From contig CAJWBT010000195.1 in assembly GCA_913020235.1 (NCBI GenBank), positions 1 through 5,038 on the forward strand: DNA of 5,038 bases, written 5' to 3'. Origin of the DNA: an uncultured Chloroflexota bacterium. Its GTDB lineage: Bacteria; Chloroflexota; Dehalococcoidia; UBA3495. Positions 1-5,038 of the stretch are shown in pieces (the stretch's first letter is position 1; every line of letters begins with the position of its first letter). Both the position numbers and the translations under genes were made by a program. Below the pieces are notes generated by a model. The model saw only the letters and a program-made list of their open reading frames with translations. It did not search any database and was not told the origin of the DNA.

Positions 1-104
<104 letters not shown>

Positions 105-159
105 CCTGGTTGGTTGAGGGCCAGGTACCCTGCCAATAATGATTTCGCGGCCAGCAGTA

Positions 160-193
160 CTGAGGAGCGAAGCGACGAAGAGTTCAGGGTGAC
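160..193. repeat. Dispersed intergenic repeat (GAGGAGCGAAGCGACGAAG type)
   Basis: The stretch has a CTGAGGAGCGAAGCGACGAAG core followed by AGTTCAGGGTGACA. It resembles a repeat family seen many times per genome in environmental bacteria, typically reading CTGAGCGAAGCGAAG and flanked by GTCA or TGAC. Recognition is from memory. Only one copy is in the window, so repetitiveness cannot be shown here. It lies between two heptamer arrays in a gene-free stretch. Confidence 0.45.
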
Positions 194-223
194 AAATATT
201 GGGTTCGGACCGACGGTTACCAT

Positions 224-251
224 GCTGATAGCTGACAGCTGATAGCTGATT
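224..251. repeat. Heptamer tandem repeat, GCTGATA type, four copies
   Basis: Four consecutive heptamers read GCTGATA, GCTGACA, GCTGATA and GCTGATT. The reverse strand reads as the TATCAGC-type array often found in bacterial intergenic DNA. This is the second period-7 array in 180 bases, with a different unit from the first. Confidence 0.85.
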
Positions 252-280
252 GCCATCGCTACACTTGCAAAATCTGAGCC

Positions 281-421
281 AGGGAGTAAAATCAGTTCGC
301 GACCATCCGGGTACAATACCAAGCATCCACTGTAACCAAGGGTGAGCCACCGGGACGCCGGCCCACGAAGAGGCATCCGCGGCCCGGTGACTCCGCGATA
401 AACAAGCCCCAGGAGTTGAGC
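281..421 (+). promoter_or_regulatory. Structured 5' leader of the Tat-signal gene; possible riboswitch
   Basis: The leader has a tight GGTA-CAA-TACC hairpin at 310-320. It also has a 7-bp stem CACCGGG/CCCGGTG at 348-354 and 383-389, extended by GAG/CTC at 344-346 and 391-393 across one mismatch. Two short segments recall the cobalamin riboswitch core: CTGTAACC at 330-337 and AAGCCCCAGGAG at 404-415, compared with the family's CTGTAA and AAGCCAGGAG. The second contains the presumed ribosome binding site, so folding could mask translation. The full conserved core, especially GCCACTG and the closing P1 helix, is not convincingly present. The structure is seen; the ligand class is speculative. 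Confidence 0.3.
411..415 (+). promoter_or_regulatory. Ribosome binding site AGGAG deciding a GTG start at 422
   Basis: A perfect AGGAG lies 6 nt before the GTG at 422-424. An in-frame TTG at 416 abuts the AGGAG with no spacer and is therefore a poor start, so GTG 422 is preferred. Confidence 0.7.
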
Positions 422-652
422 GTGCCGAAAGAGACCGCCGGACCGAGTAACGCCCGTGAATCGCGCCGGAGCTTCCTGACCAAGCTGGGACTGGGCGCGG
501 CCGCCCTGGCCGCCGTTTCCTCACCTCTCGCCTGGATGGGACGTCGCAAGAGCGGCTCCACCGCCGACATGTCCGAGGTGTTTCCGGGGGAGGATTCTAT
601 CTTTCATCCGGCCAGCGACCCCCGCCTGGACCCTCGCCGCCGGCAGGGCTAG
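422..652 (+). CDS. Small twin-arginine (Tat) signal protein, 76 aa
   Basis: The product has a 13-residue polar N-terminus, then the Tat motif S14-R15-R16-S17-F18-L19-T20-K21, matching the S/T-R-R-x-F-L-K consensus. A weakly hydrophobic Ala/Gly/Leu stretch follows at about 22-39. The remaining 37 residues are polar, include F54-P-G-E-D-S-I-F-H-P, and end in a basic DPRLDPRRRQG tail. The protein should be sent folded, or as part of a folded complex, to or across the membrane by Tat. Tiny Tat proteins of this length occur beside membrane oxidoreductases such as formate dehydrogenases (FdhX-like), so an accessory or anchor role is possible, but no oxidoreductase is in view. It is too short to be an enzyme. 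A truncated Tat-exported enzyme cannot be excluded, although the charged tail ending in a stop looks intact. The start is GTG at 422. Confidence 0.75.
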   Translation: MPKETAGPSNARESRRSFLTKLGLGAAALAAVSSPLAWMGRRKSGSTADMSEVFPGEDSIFHPASDPRLDPRRRQG

Positions 653-917
653 CGAGCCTTTACCCGGTTCAAGGGTTGCCTGCCCCTGATGCCCAGCGCG
701 GAGCGTTTCCGCGATGAGCGCGGTGTTCGGATGCGGGGCAGGCCCCCAGTTCAGCCGGGCATCTCTTCCCTTCCAGGCCACCTTGGGCAGGCCCGCGTGC
801 CATGGATCGGTTTCTCCGGAGTCCAGGCGGGGCCGGTCCCGGCCTCAAGTAATCGGCTCGGAGGTTCCGGGAAGAAACCTTTTTCGACGTGGGTCCGTGG
901 GGCGAAAGGGGCCAACA
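653..917 (+). other. Gene-free 265-bp leader with hairpins before the metallo-hydrolase gene
   Basis: I see no gene here. A long-range inverted repeat GCCTGCCCC/GGGGCAGGC (678-686 and 735-743) encloses a smaller hairpin CGCGGA/TCCGCG (697-702 and 708-713). Further on, TCCCGG plus CCTC (837-846) can pair with GAGG and CCGGGA (861-872, TT bulge). No promoter with both boxes was found. The frame of the downstream gene stays open through this DNA, but I read that as GC-driven openness. Confidence 0.5.
837..884 (+). terminator. Possible attenuator: alternative hairpins followed by T5
   Basis: A GC-rich stem pairs TCCCGGCCTC (837-846) with GAGG and CCGGGA (861-872, with a TT bulge). The same GAGG/TT bases can instead form AGGTT (862-866) with AACCT (876-880), followed by TTTTT at 880-884. 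The second, weaker stem next to the T-run resembles an intrinsic terminator, and the first would be the competing form. It lies 33 nt before the metallo-hydrolase start. The terminator stem is only 5-6 bp, so the assignment is weak. Confidence 0.3.
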
Positions 918-1784
918 ATGCCACAAACCAGGTTTTCAATAGGAAATGTCGATATCCTGGTCCTGCACGATGCCGAGTCGGCTCTGCCTCTGAACCAGAC
1001 CTTCCCCAACGTTCCGGCTGAAGCATGGACCCCTTACCAACAACAATACCCTGAGGGGTTCGACGGGACCGACAACCTGCGCGTTCATTTCGAGTGTTAC
1101 CTGCTCCGCTCCCAGGGCCGCACGATCCTGGTGGACACGGGTCTCGGCAGCAACGCTTCCAACCCGGGCACCGTCGCTTACCTTGCCGGTGGCGAAGATG
1201 GGCGCTTGATGGAGGAGCTTGGCTCCGCCGGGCTAAGGGCCGAAGACGTGGACACCGTGTTCCTTACCCACCTGCACCCGGACCACGTGGGCTGGAACCT
1301 GACTCCCGGAACCCCCACTTCCGCCGCAACGTTCCCCAAGGCCCGGTACGTCGCCCACCAGGCCGATTGGGACATGTTCCTATCGCCCCGGGACGAGGAA
1401 ATCTTCGGATTCAAGTTCTGGGAAGAGACGATCGGCCCCCTGAAGACATTGGGCGTCCTCGACCTCCTGACGGGGGACCACCCCCTGACCGGCGAGGTCA
1501 CGGCCATCTCGACTCCGGGCCACACGCCGGGCTCCATGAGCCTGGCCATCGTTTCGGCGGGGGAGCGCGCCCTGATCATGGGCGACGTGTTCCACAGTCC
1601 GGCCCAGGTTACCGAGACCGATTGGGTCTTCAGCTTCGACTCGGACCCCGCCCTCGCCGTGCAAACCAGGACGCGCATGGTGGACCGGGCGGAAGCGGAG
1701 AACGCCGCAATGGCCATCTGTCACCACAGCGGGTTCGGACGGGTGGTGCGCGCCGAGGGGCGGCGGTACTGGCAGGTGCTCTAA
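918..1784 (+). CDS. Metallo-beta-lactamase-fold hydrolase (MBL superfamily), 288 aa
   Basis: This is a predicted cytoplasmic zinc-dependent hydrolase of the metallo-beta-lactamase fold. Visible motifs are: LVDTGLG at 71-77 (the strand before the active site); THLHPDHVGW with H118, H120, D122 and H123 (the HxHxDH metal motif); GHTPGS with H202; GDVFHS with D223, the usual bridging aspartate; and CHHSGFG with H269/H270 near the C-terminus. The whole metal set is present, so the enzyme should be active. The layout resembles lactonase or organophosphate-hydrolase-like members (AHL lactonase and methyl parathion hydrolase group), but the substrate cannot be told from sequence. No signal peptide is visible. 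The ATG at 918 is chosen because AAAGGGG (905-911) lies 6 nt upstream and the family-like sequence begins there; a longer in-frame reading from 714 adds a non-homologous GC-rich extension. It converges on mutL. Confidence 0.9.
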   Translation: MPQTRFSIGNVDILVLHDAESALPLNQTFPNVPAEAWTPYQQQYPEGFDGTDNLRVHFECYLLRSQGRTILVDTGLGSNASNPGTVAYLAGGEDGRLMEELGSAGLRAEDVDTVFLTHLHPDHVGWNLTPGTPTSAATFPKARYVAHQADWDMFLSPRDEEIFGFKFWEETIGPLKTLGVLDLLTGDHPLTGEVTAISTPGHTPGSMSLAIVSAGERALIMGDVFHSPAQVTETDWVFSFDSDPALAVQTRTRMVDRAEAENAAMAICHHSGFGRVVRAEGRRYWQVL

Positions 1785-1788
1785 GAGC

Positions 1789-1901
1789 CTATCCAATAAC
1801 CAGTTGCTATGGTTCGACAAGCTCACCACGAACGGGGAAAATCCGTTCGTGGTGAGCTTGTCGAAGGGCCAAGAGCGGCCTCCTATGGTGTTGCTGGATA
1901 G
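1789..1901. repeat. MITE-like inverted-repeat unit between convergent genes
   Basis: The outer ends CTATCCAATAAC (1789-1800) and GTTGCTGGATAG (1890-1901) are inverted repeats matching at 10 of 12 positions. Weaker similarity extends outward to 1782-1908 (14 of 19). Between them lies a perfect 23-bp palindrome with a 7-nt loop. Nothing in it encodes a protein. Short non-coding DNA with imperfect terminal inverted repeats fits a miniature transposable element, but no target-site duplication was established. Confidence 0.4.
1813..1865. terminator. Perfect 23-bp inverted repeat; possible bidirectional terminator
   Basis: The arm at 1813-1835, beginning TTCGACAAGCTCACC, is exactly complementary to 1843-1865, with the loop GGAAAAT between. 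It lies between the stops of two convergent genes, 28 nt past the metallo-hydrolase and about 54 nt past mutL, where a stem this long could block transcription from both sides. There is no T-run after either arm, so it is not a classic intrinsic terminator. The sequence resembles a TTCGTGGTGAGCTTGTCGAA repeat common in environmental genomes (from memory). Confidence 0.5.
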
Positions 1902-1919
1902 CCGCTGAGCCGCCCGCCG

Positions 1920-3653
1920 TTAGCGCCGGCCGAACTCCTGGTCCATTTGGTAGGAGCTGAAGTGAAGCATGGTTGGGCGGCCGTGGGGGCAGGTGTGGGG
2001 GTTGTCGGTAGCCTCCAGCTGTTCCAGCAGGGCGCGCATCTCGGGCTCGGTCAGAGGCTTTCCGGCGCGGATGGCGCTGTGGCAGGCTATCGAGGCGGCC
2101 AGGATGTCCTCTTGCTGGCGTAGCAGCCCTTCGAAGGCCACCATGTCCAGGACATTGACCAGGGATTGGGCCGGGTCCTGGCTGGTCAAGAGGCTGGGCA
2201 CTGACCGCAGCAAGTAGGCGTTCTCCCCGAAGGACTCCACCTCGAACCCGTATGACGCCAGAAACTCAGCGTTGCTTTTGAGCACCCCGGCCTGCCCGGC
2301 CGTCAGCTCCACCGTAACGGGCTCCAACAGCGGCTGCGACTGAACGGAACGCTCCGAGGCCATCCGCCGAATCTGGTCGAACAACACCCGCTCGTGGGCG
2401 GCGTGTTGGTCCACCAGGAACATCCCTTCGGGTCCTTCCGCCACGATGTAGGTCAGCTTGACCTGTCCCACCACCTTGAGGGCCGGCAGGTCTTGCCGCG
2501 GCGCGGCGGCGTCGGCGGGAGCGAAGTTGTCTTGCCGTTGGCCGGTGAAGGCGCTCCTGGGGTAAAACGAGCCCGTTCTTTCGACCGTGCCTGGAGAACC
2601 CTGCGAACCCGGCGCCATGCCCCACGGCCGGCCCGTGGGAGTGTGTATCTGGGGGACAGGCGAGTCGGCCACCAAAGCGGCCCGCACCGCCCGTTGGAGC
2701 GTCGAGAACGCCTTGCCTTCCCGGTGGAACCGGACCTCCCGCTTGGCCGGGTGAGAGTTCACGTCCACCTCGCCGTAGGGAATGCCCAGGTTGAGGACCG
2801 CCAGGGGATAGCGCCTGTCAGGCAGGAGGCCATGGTAGGCCTCCTCGAGGGCATAGGACAGCATACGGCTGTAGACCCACCGCCGGTTGACGAAGAGGGT
2901 CATGTAGCTGCGATTCGCCCGGTGCAGGCTCGGCGGGCCGGCGAACCCATCCACCCGGTAACCGGTTTCCGGGTCCTCGCCACTCACCTCCAGCATGGCC
3001 CCGGCCACCTCGGCGCCGTACAACGCCAGCAAGGTCTCCCGGGGTTTGTCGTTGCCCGGAGTGGCCAGCGTCGAGCGTCCGTCCACGATAAGCTGAAAGC
3101 GGATGCCGGGGAAAGCAAGGGCGTAGCGGGCCACCAGCTCATGGACCCTGGAAGCCTCGGTGGAACTGGTCTTGAGGAATTTGCGCCGGACCGGAAGGTT
3201 CCCGAAAAGGTCGGACACCTCGACCGAGGTGCCGGGAGGACATCCCTGAGCGCCGGCCCGGACCTGCCGGCCCCACTTCAGCTCCACCTGACGGCCTGCT
3301 TCGGCTTGGTGGGAGCGGGTGGTCATGGTCAAACGAGAAACGGCGGCGATGCTGGGGAGGGCTTCACCCCGGAAGCCAAGGGTGGCCACGGCCTCCAGCT
3401 GCTCGGCGGTGACCAGCTTGCTGGTGGCGTGCCGCTCGAAGGCCAACTCCACCTCGGAGGCGAGGATGCCCTGGCCGTCATCGGTGACCCGGACCTGTTC
3501 CACTCCCCCGGCCTTAATCTCAACGATAACCTGGGAGGCCCCGGCGTCGACCGAGTTCTCCAGCAGCTCTTTGACCACCGACGCGGGCCGTTCCACCACC
3601 TCTCCGGCGGCGATCTTGATGGCCAGCTCAGGCGGCAGCACTTTGATGGGCAT
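1920..3653 (-). CDS. mutL: DNA mismatch repair protein MutL, 577 aa
   Basis: MutL couples mismatch recognition by MutS to strand incision and excision. The N-terminal GHKL ATPase shows E29, N33 and D36 in KELLENSVDAGA, D58 and G60 in TDDGQG, ATSKL (76-80) and GFRGEAL (93-99). The transducer-like domain has FVNRRWV (254-260) and DVNSHPAKREVRF (297-309). A Pro/Gly-rich linker spans about 330-388. The C-terminal dimerisation domain carries the endonuclease metal motif DQHAAHE (415-421), ACHSAIRAGK (523-532), CPHGRP (555-560) and a final FGRR, so this should be the nicking type found where MutH is absent. The last acidic position of DQHA(X)2E(X)4E is D426 rather than Glu. Length is typical. The start is the ATG at 3651-3653, 9 nt after the HAD gene's stop; upstream ribosome-binding complementarity is weak, so translational coupling is plausible. 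mutS is not in the window. Confidence 0.97.
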   Translation of the reverse strand: MPIKVLPPELAIKIAAGEVVERPASVVKELLENSVDAGASQVIVEIKAGGVEQVRVTDDGQGILASEVELAFERHATSKLVTAEQLEAVATLGFRGEALPSIAAVSRLTMTTRSHQAEAGRQVELKWGRQVRAGAQGCPPGTSVEVSDLFGNLPVRRKFLKTSSTEASRVHELVARYALAFPGIRFQLIVDGRSTLATPGNDKPRETLLALYGAEVAGAMLEVSGEDPETGYRVDGFAGPPSLHRANRSYMTLFVNRRWVYSRMLSYALEEAYHGLLPDRRYPLAVLNLGIPYGEVDVNSHPAKREVRFHREGKAFSTLQRAVRAALVADSPVPQIHTPTGRPWGMAPGSQGSPGTVERTGSFYPRSAFTGQRQDNFAPADAAAPRQDLPALKVVGQVKLTYIVAEGPEGMFLVDQHAAHERVLFDQIRRMASERSVQSQPLLEPVTVELTAGQAGVLKSNAEFLASYGFEVESFGENAYLLRSVPSLLTSQDPAQSLVNVLDMVAFEGLLRQQEDILAASIACHSAIRAGKPLTEPEMRALLEQLEATDNPHTCPHGRPTMLHFSSYQMDQEFGRR

Positions 3654-3662
3654 GGCGGTGCC

Positions 3663-4100
3663 CTAGATCAGGGGGACTGTGGAGCCTTTCGCCCGGAATT
3701 GCCGGTCCTCGGAGGTGCCGGTCTTGTTGAAGTCGCAGACGATCTTATAGACCCGGTCCATCTCTTCGTCGAAGTTGCGCTTGAAGAAGTAGGGTGGCAC
3801 CCAGACTCCTCCGAAGGCGGCCACCACTTCAGGGTAGTCGTCGATCACAAACTCCGGCAGGAAGGGGACCTTCAACTCTTCCAGCCGCTCGTGAAAATGG
3901 TGGGTGGGCTTCTCGTAGACCCCGCTGACCATGGGGCCCAGCTCGTGCTTCTCCACCACTTCCCACCGTTCCCCCATGCCCGACCAGATATACACCTCGT
4001 GGCCGTCGCTTATCAGCTTTTCAAAGTTCTCCTTGGTACCGGGTCGGAGGCTGTCATCCAGCCCCAGAATCGTGTAGTCCACATCAAAAAATATCTTCAT
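3663..4100 (-). CDS. Small HAD-fold hydrolase-like protein, 145 aa
   Basis: The protein has a minimal haloacid dehalogenase (HAD) core. Motif I is FFDVDYTIL with nucleophile D6 and acid/base D8. Motif II is YIWSG with S40. A candidate motif III lysine is K64 in YEKP. Motif IV is FVIDDYP with D87 and D88. With no cap domain visible it resembles C0-type HADs, usually phosphatases on phosphoproteins, nucleic acid ends or small phosphoesters. The substrate is unknown. The Lys/Gly-rich tail after about 125 lies outside the fold. The start is ATG at 4098-4100; an in-frame stop lies only 9 nt upstream, so no earlier start is possible. The nearest purine-rich site (AAGAAGGG) is about 13 nt away, a long spacing. 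The gene precedes mutL with a 9-nt gap and is probably its operon partner. A promoter-like TATAAT lies upstream. Confidence 0.75.
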   Translation of the reverse strand: MKIFFDVDYTILGLDDSLRPGTKENFEKLISDGHEVYIWSGMGERWEVVEKHELGPMVSGVYEKPTHHFHERLEELKVPFLPEFVIDDYPEVVAAFGGVWVPPYFFKRNFDEEMDRVYKIVCDFNKTGTSEDRQFRAKGSTVPLI

Positions 4101-4153
4101 ATATGGGTATCAGCCCTTCTTTCCTCACACGACGATTTGCGTGGCCGCAGGTG

Positions 4154-4183
4154 ATTATAGCGCAAAACCGCCGTATGTTACAG
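4154..4183 (-). promoter_or_regulatory. Candidate sigma-70-like promoter for the HAD-mutL operon
   Basis: On the - strand a perfect TATAAT (complement of 4154-4159) lies about 54 nt upstream of the HAD ATG. A CTGTAA box (complement of 4178-4183), matching 3 of 6 bases of TTGACA, sits 18 nt further up. The -10 is strong and the -35 weak. Distance and orientation fit transcription of the HAD and mutL genes. Confidence 0.5.
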
Positions 4184-4257
4184 CGTGGAGCATTTTCCGG
4201 GATTTGTCGTTTAGTAATCCCAACCTGGAGTCTCGGTTGGAGTGGAAGGTGTCGGAC

Positions 4258-4279
4258 ACTTGGGACTTGGTGACTTGGC
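4258..4279. repeat. Short heptamer-like tract of ACTTGGN units
   Basis: ACTTGGG (4258-4264) and ACTTGGT (4265-4271) are adjacent and followed by G-ACTTGGC (4272-4279), giving three copies at spacing 7 then 8. It is the third period-7 tract in the window. Confidence 0.6.
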
Positions 4280-4460
4280 TAGAATACTCTGCCAAATGCG
4301 CTTTATGATCTGGCGCGCCATGGAGAGCGACCGCGAGAACGAAAAGGGGGAAGCTGCGTTAAGCGCCATTCTCAGGGCGACAGCCCTCGCCATATTTGTT
4401 GTGCAGGCGTGGTTACTGATCGTCACTTTGACAGCTAGACTCAGTCCAAGGCATCGAAAG

Positions 4461-4507
4461 AAATCCCCCTGTCTCCCCCTTTCTAAAAGGGGGACCGAGG
4501 GGGATTT
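4461..4507. repeat. Palindromic AAATCCCCCT...AGGGGGATTT repeat
   Basis: The arms 4461-4482 and 4486-4507 are complementary at 19 of 22 positions with a 3-nt loop (CTA). Each arm has two C5 (or G5) blocks. Palindromes of the form AATCCCCCT...CCCCTTT...AAAGGGGG...AGGGGGATT are widespread dispersed intergenic repeats in bacteria (from memory). It lies inside the longest gene-free stretch. Confidence 0.75.
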
Positions 4508-4553
4508 AATCGGCGCAAAGTTTGCCAATGTAGGACTTAAGAGGTTGTGGCCG

Positions 4554-4594
4554 GGTCATCCTGCCCCGTGAGGCTGGGCGGGGGCAGGTGAACC
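4554..4594. repeat. Stem-loop downstream of the MaoC-like gene
   Basis: CCTGCCCC (4560-4567) pairs with GGGGCAGG (4581-4588) across a 13-nt loop. A 3-by-3 internal mismatch is then closed by GGT/ACC (4554-4556 and 4592-4594). It lies 92 nt beyond the MaoC-like stop on the - strand and could help end that transcript, but no T-run follows. Function is uncertain. Confidence 0.4.
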
Positions 4595-4685
4595 GAGTCA
4601 GGCGTGATCGGTTGCGGGCATCAGGAAGCAAGCGCCACGGACTGTAAGGCGACACCGGGTTTCAATTGGCCGCGGGCGGCGGCGG

Positions 4686-5038
4686 TTACTCCTCCTCGGG
4701 TAGATAAGCGTTGGGAACGGTCGCGCTGCCTTTGCCGACCCCGGTAGTGTCTCCTTTTTGATTCTGCACGTTGATTTCAACCGACACTTTGCTGCCGTTG
4801 GCTTCCCTGGAAATGTCGGTGATCTTGCCCGAAAAGGTGATTGTGTCGCCGGGGCGGACCGGCCTCAAGAACCTCAGGTCTACCATCCCGGTATGGTTGA
4901 ACACGTCGCCGCCAAAATACCTTCTAAGCATCTCGATGGCGAACGTCACCGACATTCTGCCGGAAGCCACGGTGCCGGTGGTGCCCAGGGTTTCTCTGGC
5001 GGTCTCTTCATCGGTAAATTGGGAAGGTCCTGTTTGGC
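4686..5038 (-). CDS. MaoC-like acyl dehydratase (hot-dog fold), 5'-truncated by the window edge
   Basis: The frame is open from the window edge to a TAA at 4686-4688, giving about 116 residues. The visible order is GPSQFTDEETARETLG, then TVASGRMSVTFAIEML (position of the hot-dog helix region), then RFLRPVRPGDTITFSGKI, the RPGD/T signature of MaoC dehydratases, and a final strand VGKGSATVPNAY with an acidic end. Such proteins hydrate or dehydrate enoyl-CoA-type thioesters in fatty acid or related metabolism in the cytoplasm. A GTG at 4968-4970 could be read as a start, but family-like sequence continues upstream of it, so the gene extends past the window. The usual catalytic His of the D-x-x-P-x-H motif is not evident: the matching stretch reads PSQFTD. 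Either that dyad lies in a partner domain or the alignment is off. Confidence 0.85.
   Translation of the reverse strand, partial: QTGPSQFTDEETARETLGTTGTVASGRMSVTFAIEMLRRYFGGDVFNHTGMVDLRFLRPVRPGDTITFSGKITDISREANGSKVSVEINVQNQKGDTTGVGKGSATVPNAYLPEEE

Larger units (their letters stand above)
4101..4685. other. 585-bp intergenic region without a convincing gene, lower GC
   Basis: Overlapping open frames run on both strands (about 4242-4571 and 4211-4528). Both pass through a palindromic repeat, start at GTG or TTG without good ribosome sites, and show no family resemblance. The region holds a promoter candidate near 4154-4183, a short ACTTGG heptamer tract at 4258-4279, a CCCCC/GGGGG palindrome at 4461-4507 and a hairpin at 4554-4594. 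The part from 4100 to about 4540 is visibly richer in A+T than the coding DNA, consistent with repeat-derived or decayed sequence. Confidence 0.6.

Noticed and set aside
312..317. TACAAT as a -10 box for the Tat-signal gene
   Set aside because: No acceptable -35 box lies 16-18 bases upstream, and the hexamer is part of a small hairpin.
714..917. N-terminal extension of the metallo-hydrolase to an earlier start
   Set aside because: The extension is Gly/Arg/Pro-rich with no family similarity, lies over hairpins, and the ATG at 918 has a well-spaced AAAGGGG.
2394..4154. 586-residue open frame on the + strand
   Set aside because: It is antisense to mutL and the HAD gene, both with clear family motifs. 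Its translation is low-complexity His/Gly/Arg-rich with no recognisable domain, as expected from a GC-rich antisense shadow.
4211..4571. Overlapping open frames on both strands, one with a hydrophobic segment
   Set aside because: Both cross the palindrome at 4461-4507, start at TTG or GTG with no good ribosome site, and show no known family; the hydrophobic stretch alone is weak evidence.

Overview
The window is GC-rich bacterial chromosome (lower GC in parts of the intergenic DNA) with ordinary bacterial signals: an AGGAG-type ribosome binding site, a TATAAT -10 box, and GTG as well as ATG starts. Two dispersed-repeat types (a TGAGGAGCGAAGCGACGAAG-like sequence and a TTCGTGGTGAGCTTGTCGAA palindrome) look to me like repeats common in Chloroflexota (Dehalococcoidia-like) metagenome assemblies. 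That assignment is inference from memory; no marker gene here proves it.

Layout, left to right. Bases 1-74 may be the tail of a + strand gene. Bases 75-421 hold no gene but carry two heptamer tandem arrays, a dispersed repeat, and a structured leader with weak cobalamin-riboswitch-like motifs. Bases 422-652 (+) encode a 76-residue protein with a twin-arginine (Tat) signal. Bases 653-917 are a structured leader with alternative hairpins. Bases 918-1784 (+) encode a metallo-beta-lactamase-fold hydrolase. Bases 1785-1919 separate convergent genes and hold a perfect 23-bp inverted repeat inside a MITE-like unit. Bases 1920-3653 (-) are mutL, preceded in its transcript by a small HAD-fold phosphatase-like gene at 3663-4100 (-). 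A promoter-like TATAAT lies upstream at 4154-4183. Bases 4101-4685 contain no convincing gene but hold a CCCCC/GGGGG palindrome and other repeats. Bases 4686-5038 (-) are the 3' part of a MaoC-like hot-dog acyl dehydratase gene that runs off the window.

The best-supported unit is the HAD-mutL pair: 9 nt separate them on the same strand, so they are probably co-transcribed. MutL carries the metal-binding endonuclease motifs of the mismatch-repair type lacking MutH. The other genes show no clear pathway link to each other. I found no clear evidence of a novel defence or mobile system. The most unusual items are the two structured leaders, the tiny Tat-targeted protein and the repeat-dense intergenic regions.
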